In this document: positions 22,739-33,330 of the stretch, piece after piece | Layout of the letters: each line of letters starts with the position of its first letter | Numbering within the stretch: position 1 is the stretch's first letter | NCBI GenBank assembly: GCA_902806595.1 | Contig: CADCXC010000010.1 | Span: 2,046,001 to 2,110,000 of the forward strand | DNA length: 64,000 nucleotides | Direction of reading: 5' to 3' | Source: Pyrenopolyporus hunteri | Taxonomy: Eukaryota; Ascomycota; Sordariomycetes; Xylariales; Hypoxylaceae | The notes under the pieces: model-generated | What the model was told of the DNA's origin: nothing | What the model saw: the letters and a program-made list of their open reading frames with translations, nothing else | The model's database searches: none | Program-made: the position numbers and the translations under genes

Positions 22739-24328
22739 ATGATCCAAGGAATCTTTTATGCCCGGTTCCTACCGCAGGAAGGTATGTACACGTCTTCTAT
22801 TGTCTATTTCATTCAACTTCTCAACTAGGGATACCATCGGAAGCACTTCTTGTGTATATGCCATCAAGGCTAGCCTAGGGGTTGCACGCCGCAGACCGAA
22901 AATGAAATAATACCGATTTATATCTCTCTTACGAATGTTCCACACCGCGCCTCATTTGACCCCAACTTATTTCTCTTCAGCTCTCGTGAAACCTCCCCAG
23001 CTTACGGGATATCAGGAACCAAGATAGTGGCGCAATCACCACCTGGGTGTATCGTGGCGACGACGTACGCGCCGCACCTAAAGCCACCTCTAGTGGACTT
23101 CGACATAATTCAGGAGTACATCATTCCGCGTAAAGCCTTCTTTAACCGGTTCATGACGGTCAACTCCCCGGACAACAAGTACAGCATTCTGGGGTTCCCG
23201 GTCTCCATACCTAACGAGCGTTATCACCGCAATGAGTTCATCTTCAACTTTGGGTTGGTCGTGGAGTCCGACGTGGACCAGATTCCGTACGAAAAGCTAG
23301 TGCGCCGCTTGGCTGTGACCTTCGCCGAGATGGAGCGTCAGCACGGATACTTGAGCTCCGACGGGCAGGTCGACGACGGCCGCCGCCCCATCGGCAGTCT
23401 ATTGGAGATTGTGAAGGAGGACCTGAATAATTACGGCGAGTGTATGATCCCGGTCGACGACGCCAATACTCTCAATATGAAGCTGTTCCCCTACCATCCG
23501 CCGCCTGCCCCAGTCCGTGGCTGGCACGTCCCCGTGTCCAAGATGAAACTCGCGGACATCGTCGACCCCACCTGGGACTTGACCCTGCAGAAGATCATCC
23601 CCTATATCGACGGCGTCAACGATGTCCGTCGCATTGCTTGGTTAGCCGACGTGTCGCTGCCATTGACGCAGATCGCGCTGCAGCACCTACTCTACTACGA
23701 CACCATTTTACTATTAGACATGTTTTTCTTCGGCAGCTGCTACGCGCCTAGGCCCGGCGTGCACGACTTCATCGTCAACCGGGACGGCTTGATCGACGAG
23801 TGCGCCGGGTATGTGTGCATCAGCAGTCCGCTCCCCGGCGGCGGCAGTAGCATCAATCCGTCCGCCTCTTCCGCGAGCATAGCCGAGAGCGGGCGCGGTA
23901 AGGCGACGGATACCGATGCTAGACAACAGCATACAGACCAGCAGCAACCAATATCACACTACCAGCTAATTAAGCTAATGACAACGTTTTGTGCGGGACG
24001 TAGCGTCATGGAGTGGATAAAGCTGCACCAGGACGCCGGATTTGAGGTTCTGAGGCACGTGGATGTGCGACGGCTGGTGCAATTTGGTGTGATCAAGGGC
24101 CTACTGTACCGCGTGCATAAGTACGTAGTATCGAAACAATGCCTTGAAGCGCTGGCGACGGGGCGGCGGGTGGTACCCCGAGATGGCGAAGACGACGTGC
24201 TCCTGCGGTATGCTGATGGTTGTCATTCCTTCGACCAGATCATCACCGAGCAGAATATGACAGATGGCGAGATCATGAAGAAGCTACGAAGCCTGGAACC
24301 AGGAGATCGGACCGTCTTTTACCGTTAA
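22739..24328 (+). CDS. npr2: nitrogen permease regulator 2 (GATOR1/SEACIT subunit)
   Basis: Predicted protein of 451 residues from exons 22739-22781 and 23016-24328. The first exon gives MIQGIFYARFLPQEG, the hallmark N-terminus of Npr2/NPRL2, and joins after a 234-nt intron to TKIVAQSPPGCIV. The N-terminal longin-type domain includes YIIPRKAFFNRFMTV and ILGFPVSI; the middle has LQKIIPYIDGVNDVRRIAW and the winged-helix region LLYYDTILLLDMF. The C-terminal part ends in ILRYADGCHSFDQI-type sequence. Npr2 with Npr3 and Iml1 forms the complex that inhibits TORC1 through Gtr1 when amino acids or nitrogen are scarce. A Ser/Gln-rich insert (about residues 275-310) separates two conserved blocks. Length is usual for the family. 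Confidence 0.95.
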
Positions 24329-25247
24329 CCGATTAAGTGATGAAACAGAATATGCGGGATATATGTCTCCCGGTGGATCGGCCTTCGCACATTGCTATCA
24401 AGAGTGTTGTGCTAAATAGGCCTATGTCAGATCCCTCGCGGGCACCAATCCTCCACAAGCATCCTAACCTTACGCGGTGGACGACATGGGTCTCCCTAAC
24501 CCAATGTGCAACTGCAAATACTATAATTCTAGGATGGTATATACACCAGCTACCTCGCCTCATAGCGCGCCACCTATACAACTCGGAAAACGATAAATCT
24601 ATACCTACTCCGTTAACAAGCGGAGAACACTCCGAAATTAATCAGAGAAATCACCGCGGATGATTAGAAACTAGGGCATATACCGAATTAAGCCACAAGA
24701 GGAGTGGCTCTAGGAAGTCGCAGAGATAGCCAGACGCACAGAGCATGGGGGAAAGGGGCGTCCTGGGGCCAAATAGTAGAAGATGAAGTTTACCTATGTG
24801 TACTAGGTAGCATCGACTTTATAAGGTTCAAAGCCAGCTGCAAAGCGGTATCGTAAACGATCTCGTCGACGTTCCGCTCTATCACGGCCTACGGCGTGTC
24901 AAGCTAGAATTTCTTGTAATTCAGAACGAAGAGAGAAGTCTTGCCAAGATTCAAACGTTGTTTACATCACCTTTAAGAATCCTTATCTGGCTAGGAGACC
25001 CTTATACCGATACGTAAGGGCGGCTTTAGAGATGAATACCAATGGCCAGGTTAGTACATCTACCTAGGTAATCTTCCGTGTCTAAGCACCCAAGTCTACT
25101 ACCCATATGGTGAACACCGAAAAATCAAGGCGATTCGAGATTTATACACTTGCTTTTATAAATTATACATGCATGTTAGGCCGGCAGCGGTGCGTCCGTC
25201 TTTCTTCTATTCACTTATTTGGCCGTCCTAGATTCTAGGCAAGCTAC
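24329..25247. other. intergenic between npr2 and mitochondrial TyrRS
   Basis: Both flanking genes end here. An open frame of 108 codons at 24337-24663 lies directly behind npr2 but has no motif or splice support. Otherwise nothing is seen. Confidence 0.55.
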
Positions 25248-27305
25248 TCAACCTTTTTGGGCGCCGCGGGGGTTCTTATTTTCCATCATTTCCTCTCGCA
25301 CGAACCCGCTCTTGGCCTCGCGGAGGGTCCTCTCCAGGATCTCGTCGATAAGCGCCGTCTTCTGCTTCGCGGACTGGGGGCCCTCCTCGTGGTAACGCTT
25401 GATGGCCTTCCTGAGGATCATCTGGGCGCGGTTCGGCATTTGCAAGCGCTTCTTGAACTGGGGCTCCCGGACGACGACGTTGTCCTCATCCTCCTCCATA
25501 GGCTCGCTTTTGCCCTCGGCATAGATGGACTTGGCGCCTTCTAGGAGCTTATCCATCACCTTCGAGTCCTCCACGTCGAGGTTGTTCTCCTTGACGGCAT
25601 TCAAGAGCGCTTCCCGCAGCACGCGCACCCGGCCCGTGCCCGGCTCGCCAGGGTACATCAGGCCGCTGGCCTTCCACTCCTCGTCGCTGACCATCTTGAC
25701 GACACGGATAAAATGCTTCCCGCGGCGTAGGATCAGGAGCTTGCCGTCGATTAGGAAATTCTGGGTGTCCTTGGGGAACCAGTTCTTGATCGGCGTGAAC
25801 ATCAGCTGGTCATACGTCATCCCCTGGTTCACGCTCGCAGGTTGACCAGGGGCGCCGCCGACGTACGCACCCTGGTGCTGCGTCAGGCGGTTGCCATCGG
25901 AAACGCTGTCCGCGAGGCCAGCGGCGTATAGAATACGGCTTATCGACTTGCCCTTGATTAGAGACTCGGGAAGCGTGATGTCGACCCTGAAGCCTGCTGC
26001 CACATTTGCCGACGCTGTTTTACCCTTGGAGAAGCTTGTTATTTCACGGGACGGTGCTTTCGAAAACATTAACTTATGCTGGTTTCGCGCCAACTCCGCC
26101 TCCTGCAGACCATGCGCGAGCGCGACCACTTCGTACGCAAGAGCGTGCTGGGCATGACGCTTAGAGGGGTCCTGGTTTTGTTGCTCCATGATCTTGTTGA
26201 TCTGATCCATCGGAAGGAAGGTGAACAGCTTAAGGAGTTGCTCGACGTCAGCGTCGGGACGCCGCATGAAGTAGCCGTATAGATCGAAGGGCGTGGTGGC
26301 AAACGGATCAAGCCAGACAGCGTTCCCGGCACTCTTCCCGAATTTAGCACCGGAAGAGTCGGTGAGAAGCGGAACTGTAAATCCAACGGGGGTGTGGAGG
26401 AGGTCGTCGGGGAACTTTTCGTTAGGGTTAGGCTCGCTATCACGGATGTGTTTGACACAGTCTACGCCGGAGACGATGTTCCCGAATTGGTCGGACCCGC
26501 CGATCTGCATCTGAATGCCCAGTCTGGAAAACAAATGCCACCAGTCCCAAGCCTGCATCAAAGGGTATACGAACTCATCCAACGACACACCGTCGCCGCT
26601 TTCCATCTTGCGCTTGACGGTCTCGCGCGAGAGCATAGGGCCCAACCGTACCCCTTTGAAGAGCCGCGATACGACCTCGACGAAGGGAAGGCTGCTGTGC
26701 CACATGCTGTTGTTGTACAGGCCGCGCTTCCAGATCCTGGGCTCTTTCTTGAAGCCGAAACGCTCGGCTTGGGCCTCGACGTTAAGCCATATGCGCTTCA
26801 GTTGGTAGTGTATCTTGGTAATATTCATGGTTATGTCGGCCTTGCTAAGGGGATCGCGACTCTGCAATCGGCCGGTGGGATCTCCGATCTTGCCAGTGGC
26901 GCCGCCGACGACGCTGACGGCGTGGTACCCGTGTATGTACATCCAAAAAAGAGGCATTAGAGGCAGTAGATGGCCGATGTGGAGGGAGGGCGCGGTCGGG
27001 TCAATTCCGACGTAGGCGCCTATTCTTTTCACTCTCATAAGCTCTCTAATCTGACTTTCGGTGCCAGCAATATCCTTAACGAATCCACGAGCCTTTATCA
27101 TATCCCAAAGGTGTGGCACCTTTCCTTCCTTAATCAGCTCGGCCTGTTTGTCCCATTTTGCCTTTGCCTCTCGTTGCGTGGCGAGGTAGGTTTGGGAAAT
27201 GGATCGTGTCTGTTGCCGTCTCAAGGCCAGAGACCGTAGGAGACATCTTCGGCAAAGACTCAATGGCGTGCCTTGGAAGCGGGAGGAGAGGGCGTTGGAC
27301 AACAT
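25248..27305 (-). CDS. mitochondrial tyrosyl-tRNA synthetase (CYT-18-like)
   Basis: A single uninterrupted reading frame of 685 residues. An Arg-rich, Ser-containing presequence (about residues 1-40) indicates mitochondrial import. The class I signatures are SLHIGHLLPL (HIGH at 109-112) and KFGKS at 321-325; IGGSDQFGNI is the tyrosine pocket. The C-terminal half carries an S4-like RNA-binding domain (KLLILRRGKHFIRVVK) and a charged tail. The Neurospora homolog CYT-18 also folds mitochondrial group I introns, using an N-terminal helix and insertions specific to Pezizomycotina. This protein keeps the N-terminal extension (QREAKAKWDKQAELIKEGKV), so splicing activity is plausible but unproven. 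It is divergent from the succinate dehydrogenase anchor gene. Start ATG is at 27305. Confidence 0.96.
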   Translation of the reverse strand: MLSNALSSRFQGTPLSLCRRCLLRSLALRRQQTRSISQTYLATQREAKAKWDKQAELIKEGKVPHLWDMIKARGFVKDIAGTESQIRELMRVKRIGAYVGIDPTAPSLHIGHLLPLMPLFWMYIHGYHAVSVVGGATGKIGDPTGRLQSRDPLSKADITMNITKIHYQLKRIWLNVEAQAERFGFKKEPRIWKRGLYNNSMWHSSLPFVEVVSRLFKGVRLGPMLSRETVKRKMESGDGVSLDEFVYPLMQAWDWWHLFSRLGIQMQIGGSDQFGNIVSGVDCVKHIRDSEPNPNEKFPDDLLHTPVGFTVPLLTDSSGAKFGKSAGNAVWLDPFATTPFDLYGYFMRRPDADVEQLLKLFTFLPMDQINKIMEQQNQDPSKRHAQHALAYEVVALAHGLQEAELARNQHKLMFSKAPSREITSFSKGKTASANVAAGFRVDITLPESLIKGKSISRILYAAGLADSVSDGNRLTQHQGAYVGGAPGQPASVNQGMTYDQLMFTPIKNWFPKDTQNFLIDGKLLILRRGKHFIRVVKMVSDEEWKASGLMYPGEPGTGRVRVLREALLNAVKENNLDVEDSKVMDKLLEGAKSIYAEGKSEPMEEDEDNVVVREPQFKKRLQMPNRAQMILRKAIKRYHEEGPQSAKQKTALIDEILERTLREAKSGFVREEMMENKNPRGAQKG

Positions 27306-28021
27306 ATTCCCTTGCCTTGCGCGGGCGACGGACAGAGGAAAAGAATTATAAGATAAATTGGAGATGCGAAAGAGATTTATGGCAGGGCTCCATAGCTCTT
27401 ATGTAGTGATATGCATTAAAGTAGGCGCTTTGGTCTTTGATAATTCGTAACTCTTGGTATTTTAGGTTATCAATTTCGAGTTATATACCATCATATGCGT
27501 CCTCGTGGTAAAAACGAATCGGGTGTGTAGAGGGTATGAATGTCGATGTTGACGTCCCTCCATATGAAAATTTACAGAGCCAGAGCTCAAAAACTTTTAG
27601 TGGGGGCCAGGTACAATGCAGCCCACCACCTATCTTATCTTATCGATGGAGGCCATGCGTGGGACCGGGTATACACGTATAGTACCTAGGTACTTAGAGT
27701 CGTTATGTAATCCACCTGCCAGGCTTGGCTTTTCCCGGGCAAGCACAACCAATCACAAGTGTCTTATTTTCTCGGTCCCTCGGCAATGGGCTGTGTGGGA
27801 AGGTGGGAATGTGGGAAATCCCAACCTTTGAACCTTTAATAAACCTTTAAACCTTTAAACCATTTTGGTCGATGCAATCATCGTCCACTTTAATCCTCAA
27901 ATCTCGCTGTCGCCAGTCTTCCCTCTCTTACTTCCACCCCAGCCCTTCGATAAGCATCCAGGGTACGAGGACCAAGTGAGCGCGGATAGATAACGTCGAA
28001 CCATATTCCCCGTCCTTCTCA
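27306..28021. promoter_or_regulatory. divergent promoter between two mitochondrial genes
   Basis: 716 bp separate the start codons of the mitochondrial TyrRS and the SDH anchor. A CCAATCA box at 27749-27755 matches the target of the fungal Hap/CBC complex, which controls respiratory genes. AACCTTTAA-type short repeats occur at about 27824-27862. Whether either gene uses the CCAAT is inference. Confidence 0.5.
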
Positions 28022-28793
28022 ATGGCTTCCATAACCCGCCCCATGCTGCTCCGGCACACTGCTCTAGCTGCCTCGACCCGACGAGCTGCCACCGGAACTT
28101 TCTCGAGGCAGCAGCTATTCCGACCGGCCGTCGCGAAAGATGCCACGCGCATTGCTGCATTCCATGCTTCTAGCAGGAGGAACCTCTTACCTCCCGGACC
28201 CCGTATGTCATAGGTTGTCGCATTGCGATCTTGGCCCTCTCTGTTTGATTTACGTCCACTAACACGATGCGCTCACAGAGGTCATCAAAGGAACTGGTAT
28301 GCGGCTCCTATTTACTCTCACATCGCCAATTGGGGTAGCCCAAGGCCCCTGTCTGCTCATAACGAAGATATCGAACGACGGAGAAGAAGAGGAATAAAAG
28401 GAAAAGAGCGAAAAAAACAGCGCTAACCATCCGACAACAGTCAATGACCCAGCACCCATACCTGCGACGAGCCCCTCGCACGGCTCCTACCACTGGACTT
28501 TCGAGCGCGTCGTAGCCGCCGGCCTCATCCCTCTTACCGTCGCTCCCTTCGCCGGCGCCTCGCTAAACCCCGGCCTAGACGCCATCCTATGCTCGCTGCT
28601 GCTAGTCCACAGCCACCTAGGCTTCCAGTCCTTCATCATCGATTACGTCCCCATCAGCCGCTACCCGCGCTCCCGCAAGCTGGCCATGTGGCTCCTAAAC
28701 GCCGCCACCGCCCTCGTCGGCGTCGGCCTCTACGAGTTCGAGACCAACGACGTTGGCCTGACCGAGGCCGTAAAGAGGGTCTGGAAGGCGTAA
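28022..28793 (+). CDS. sdh4: succinate dehydrogenase membrane anchor (cytochrome b small subunit)
   Basis: Predicted protein of 183 residues from exons 28022-28202, 28279-28296 and 28441-28793. The middle exon is only 18 nt and encodes VIKGT plus two split codons; leaving it out breaks the frame, and with it the join reads GPQVIKGTVNDPAP, as in other fungi. The first 60 residues form an Arg/Ser-rich mitochondrial presequence. The CybS fold follows: SYHWTFERVVAAGLIPLTVAPF, then helix two with HSHLGFQSFIIDYVP (heme-ligand His region and the Asp-Tyr near ubiquinone), then LLNAATALVGVGLYEFE. It anchors complex II in the inner membrane and binds quinone and heme. Confidence 0.93.
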
Positions 28794-29515
28794 GCTCTTA
28801 TGCTCTTGGATTGGAAGAAATTGGAAGTGTGGGAATCATCTAGGCTTTGGGGGGGGGCGTAACGAGCACGACGTGACCGACGAGGACGAGGGTGACGGTA
28901 TGAAGGAGAAGAATTGGTTAAGGGCGCAAGGCGAGCGGACGGGAGGCCAACTAGGATGCTACATGACACAACGCCATGGATTCCCTTGTATTGGATGAAG
29001 CTAGGTTGTCTGTCGGAATAGCTGGACTAGGCGTCCAAGGCTAGGAGAAGCACACCTGCCCATCCGTGTATCCGGTAAAACCAGTATATATATCTAACTG
29101 TTCTTCAGTCGCGCATATACGCAAGTACTTATTATACAACCCCTTGGCAAGAGTGTGTGATTTCGTAAACGGAATCTGGCGTCCTTCGATTTCCAATCAA
29201 TCCTTCGAACGAGAGAAATGTGGCGGGCTTTGCTGGCAAGGTTAAACATGTTAGAACCCTCGAATCTAGTGTAACTTCAGGCCATTGAAGATCGGTCAAA
29301 CCCAAAAAGTAGAGATGACCTCACAGCCAATTGCCCACCAATACCACCATAACCGCGATAAAAATCGGAATCGGCGCAAAGTATCCCGTGCGTAGCATCT
29401 AGGTAGACGTTCCACAAAGAAAGATGAATATGTATAGCTTCAAGAATAGGTATATCCTCATTCTTATCCATATCATCCATTATCCCTAGCGAATTATATA
29501 CATCACCCCCTCGCC
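28794..29515. other. intergenic between sdh4 and vps53
   Basis: Two 3' ends face each other. A nine-G run lies at about 28850. The 80-codon frame at 29277-29519 overlaps the vps53 stop and is not supported. Confidence 0.55.
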
Positions 29516-32279
29516 TCATCGTCCCTGATGCTCATCCGCACTCCCGTCCCTCTTCCCGAACCTCGCCCCCAGCCCTCCTATGTCCCTGCGGAAGAACTTG
29601 CCGAAATTCTTCAGGTTCTCGTTGATCCCCGCGGCGCCGTTCTGCGCCGACCCGCTGCCGCCGTTCCCGCTACCTCCGCCTGCTCCTCCTCCTAATTGTA
29701 ACTCCCCCGGCGTTCCTATGCGCTCCACGCCGTCGCGCGCCGCGTTCAGTAGCTTCTCCCCCAGCGCCGCGGCGTCGAAGCGCGAAGCGGCGCCCTGTGC
29801 GGCCGTCGACAGCGCGGCTCCCGGGCCGCCCGTCAGCCGGTCGATGCCCAGGCCCGCGAGGTTGAGGTTATTCACGCCCGCACCCGCGCCGGATCCCGCG
29901 CCGCCGGCACCGCCGCCCCCGAAGCCCGACGCATTCATGAGCGGCGTGAGGAGCGGGCTCTGCGCGACGAGCTTAGCGCCGCCGGCGCCGGGCCCGTCGC
30001 GGTGGATGGCGAAGAGCTCGGCCAGGTGGTTCTGGTCCTGCTTGCGGATGCCCTTGAGGTCGAGGATCTTGCGGAAGTTGGTGTCGGACCGGTCGCCCAC
30101 GTGGATCAGGTACGCCTGCACGAGGCCCTCGGGCGGGCTCGGGCGGACCTGGAGGGTCTTGAGGAGTGGGTCGATGCGCGTCATCGTTGCGTTGACGCGC
30201 TTGACGAAGCCCGCTGGAGGCACGTGCGGTGTTTGTGATGTGGAAGAGGGGTTGTGGTAGGAGAGCAGGTTCTCCAGGGCTTTTGTCAGGACGTACTTAT
30301 CCAGGAGCATCTGCTCGGCGCCTACTTCGGAGATGGGCCGGCACTGGACGATGGTGTGGATGTATGTGTTTGCCAGGTGTTCTACCAGTTTATCGGCAAA
30401 TGCACGCGCGTACTGTTGCTTGACTACGACTGCCAATATCTCCTCCGCCTTCGCGTTAATGTGACTAACAAGCTCACCAACGTAGGAGCTCTGGTCCCCG
30501 ACGCTCTCCATCTTGCTCCAGTTCGTGTTCTTCATCTCGCGCCAAGCGCTCTCGCAATCCACCTCGACCTTATTGACTAGCGCTAGGATCGCAGCGCTTG
30601 CGACTCCCAAGAAGGCATCAGCTTGCGATGATAAGTCTACTTTCGGTACGAGCTCGTTATCTATGCGTTTCTTAATATTCTCTTCGAGCTGTCCCGTATT
30701 AGCGTGCCAGAAATCCGCGGTATTAAGGACGAGGATGACGTCTTGCAGTGGCGGCCCCGCCTGTCCAGATCTCTGTAAAATCGTAAGTAGCACCTGTTGC
30801 GCGTACTCGTCAAGATATTTAGCCAGCGTCCTCGTCAGGTCCAGTAACCGTTCACTTGTGGAAAGCTTTGCGCACTGGGATAAAGTGAGCTTATAAAAGT
30901 GGAAAAGCTCGATGGCAGAGCTGATGACGGCTTGTGGGGAGAATTCCTCATCGGGCGGTAGCAAGGGTTGAGCTTTGTATTTAGGGATCATAGCGGCCAA
31001 CACCTTATCCTGAGACTCTACCCAGAGGCTGAGGTAGGGTTCGAAAGCAACAGATATAGACCCGTTAAAGCTTTGGGTCCTTTCATCCGCAGAACTAAGC
31101 GTGTCAATGCTCGCTCGTGGCTCGTTGGAAAACCTCCGCTCGAGAGTCTGCTCAAAGTCCATCGTCTCCTGCAGACAGCTCAACAAAAGGTTGACATCGA
31201 TCTTGGGCCCGTCCACTCTCCTCATGCTCTTCTCTAAGATGCCCTTGTAGTCATCTCTCGTGCCGTCGCAAAAGGCCATGGCAAGGGTCTCGCCGACTCT
31301 CCAGTGCGGCGGGAATATGGCTGCATGTTCTTCTTCATACACCTTCACCATCCTCTTGAACCATGCGTATCGTCTTCCGATGTTATCCAAGCTGCCGGCT
31401 TCGTCGTTGCCTCTGAAAACCTGGCGGTACTCTCGTAACTCGGTGTTCACGTACCACGTCACCAGCCTCGCCCTTGCGTTGTCCCCGAGAGCGTCCATGA
31501 CGCCGCAAGCCTCGACCAGCGTGGCTTTCCTGGATCCGACCTCCCCTTTGGCGAACGCTATCTCGAAGTCCTCGCATACCTGCTCGAGCAGCTCCCTCTG
31601 TAGCTCGCCTACACCTCGACTGAGGGTGGCGATTTGGTCTATGCTCCTATAGCTGTTGAAGTGGCGCATGAGCTGCAGCACCGCCTGCAGCAGACTCGCA
31701 CATTCCCTGTACTGTCGTGTCTTAGCCAGCCCCCTTAGCTGCTCGTAGGCCGTAGTCAGCATCTGCAAGCGCTTAAGGGCTGTCATAGAGAGGGTCAGGT
31801 TCCGCTTCGTGCCGTCTAATCGTTTGATATCAGCCGTCATAGAGGTGATGTTCTGTTCGGTTTGGATGGCGCGCGAGCGCACGGTCTCGATCTTCTTGAA
31901 GAGGCCAGCCAGCTCGGCCTGGGCAGATTGCATGCGCTCGAGGGAAGAGTCGGGCCCGTAGGCCTGGGCGGTCTGAAGGGTGGAAATCTCGGATGAGAGG
32001 TCATTGTGGCGGGATTGGAGGGTCGAAGATACACGGCTTATAGAGGATACGGTCGAGGGATGGGAAAAAAGGAGGTTAAGATGCTGAATTGGGTCATAGT
32101 CAGCTAATCTTATGTGTTAGCTAGTCAGCAAGCCCCTTTCTCATATAGTTATTTGTTAAAGCGTTCGAGGGCCAAAGTCGGTGGTCTTGGGCCAGGATTC
32201 GTAGGGAAGATTGAAGATTGTGGAAAAGACAAAGCTGACCTGCGTCTAAAGACGGCGCCTCCGATGCGATGCCATTCAT
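29516..32279 (-). CDS. vps53: Vps53, GARP/EARP tethering-complex subunit
   Basis: Predicted protein of 875 residues from minus-strand exons 32279-32240 and 32103-29516, with a 136-nt intron (GTCAGC...ATTAG). The first exon encodes MNGIASEAPSLDA and joins to ADYDPIQHLNLLFSHPST, the conserved Vps53 opening. Long coiled coils follow (about residues 35-120, with TEQNITSMTADIKRLDGTKRN), then the helical CATCHR-type rods. The conserved body ends in PDLLLKTLQVRP-like sequence and KGIRKQDQNHLAELFAIHRDG. With Vps51, Vps52 and Vps54 it tethers endosome-derived vesicles at the trans-Golgi. The last 130 or so residues are unusual: Gly/Ala-rich low-complexity runs (GGGGAGGAGSGAGAG), ending in a charged stretch. 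The open frame supports the length. Confidence 0.93.
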
Positions 32280-33330
32280 ATTGAGCGGAGGATAATGGTG
32301 CTGTTGCTTGGGCGCATTAGGGAAGTACCTATATTATGCCTATATTATGGGAATTCGAAATGTGTAGGTAGCCTTCCGAGCTTCACATATGTCATAGTAT
32401 AAGAGGTGCTTGGTTGAATAGAAGCTGATGCTGAGACGATGATGGTCGAAGATGTGAAGGTAAAGAAGTATCAGCTTAGGTACAACTACGTACCTAGGTA
32501 GATACTATGTGCATAAGGTACCAGGTAGCATGGTCTTACCTAACACAGTACGTATTATAGCATTAAAGGCGAAAGATGTATGAATATCACGTGTCAAGTA
32601 GTTTATCGATAAGACCCGGAGTGTGTCCCTTCACCTTGCTCACCTTACTCCGCACCTGCAGACGCGGGAAGATCCGGCCCAATCAACGCCGCCCATCTTT
32701 CGGCTTCAATTTTACTGCTTTCGGCGAAGCGCCGGACGGAGATCCCTTCACCGAGAACCTACATAAAAATTCGAAAATTGCACTTGTGCCCAAACCTTTT
32801 TAATCACGTAGAAATATACTCCCCCTGTATACATACGTCAGGTTCACGCCTCGTCTAAATCGTTAAATATCAGCTAACTCCTCGAAAAGTCGACTCTAAA
32901 CCCCCTTATCCATCTCATGCAATGAATTTTACTTGCCCCTATCTATTCACCTTGACCTTATGACCCTAACCGTAAGCCTGTTCCTCTGGATATCTGTGGT
33001 ATCTTTGGCATCAGTCCTGTTTTCGCCTTGCCCATGGTCTGGCAAATGGTATATAGGTATAATGGTATCCCCAACCGAAACGAATGAAAAATTTGCAGAA
33101 ACCCAACACATATCTAGGTAGTCAGTGATAACTCCTACTCTAGCGTGATGCAATGCAATGCAAGCACAATACGATGACGACGCCGGTGGAGAAAAAAAGA
33201 AACCCAAACGTAAGATGTAATGCAACCGGCCCCGTCGACGGCGGGTCTTGAACGCCATAGGAAAAAAAAAAGATCGCCTTAACTCCGTCAAGTATGAATG
33301 CTGGAAACTTGATGCGCCGTAGACGGATGT
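32280..33330. other. intergenic, nothing recognised
   Basis: Includes the vps53 promoter. TAGGTACC-type tracts occur at about 32470-32530. Open frames up to 114 codons (32947-33291 minus) are without motifs and overlap the 3' region of the chitinase gene. Confidence 0.5.

Noticed and set aside
26394..26960. 188-codon plus-strand frame
   Set aside because: Antisense shadow of mitochondrial TyrRS.
29580..30260. 226-codon plus-strand frame
   Set aside because: Antisense of the Gly/Ala-rich Vps53 tail.
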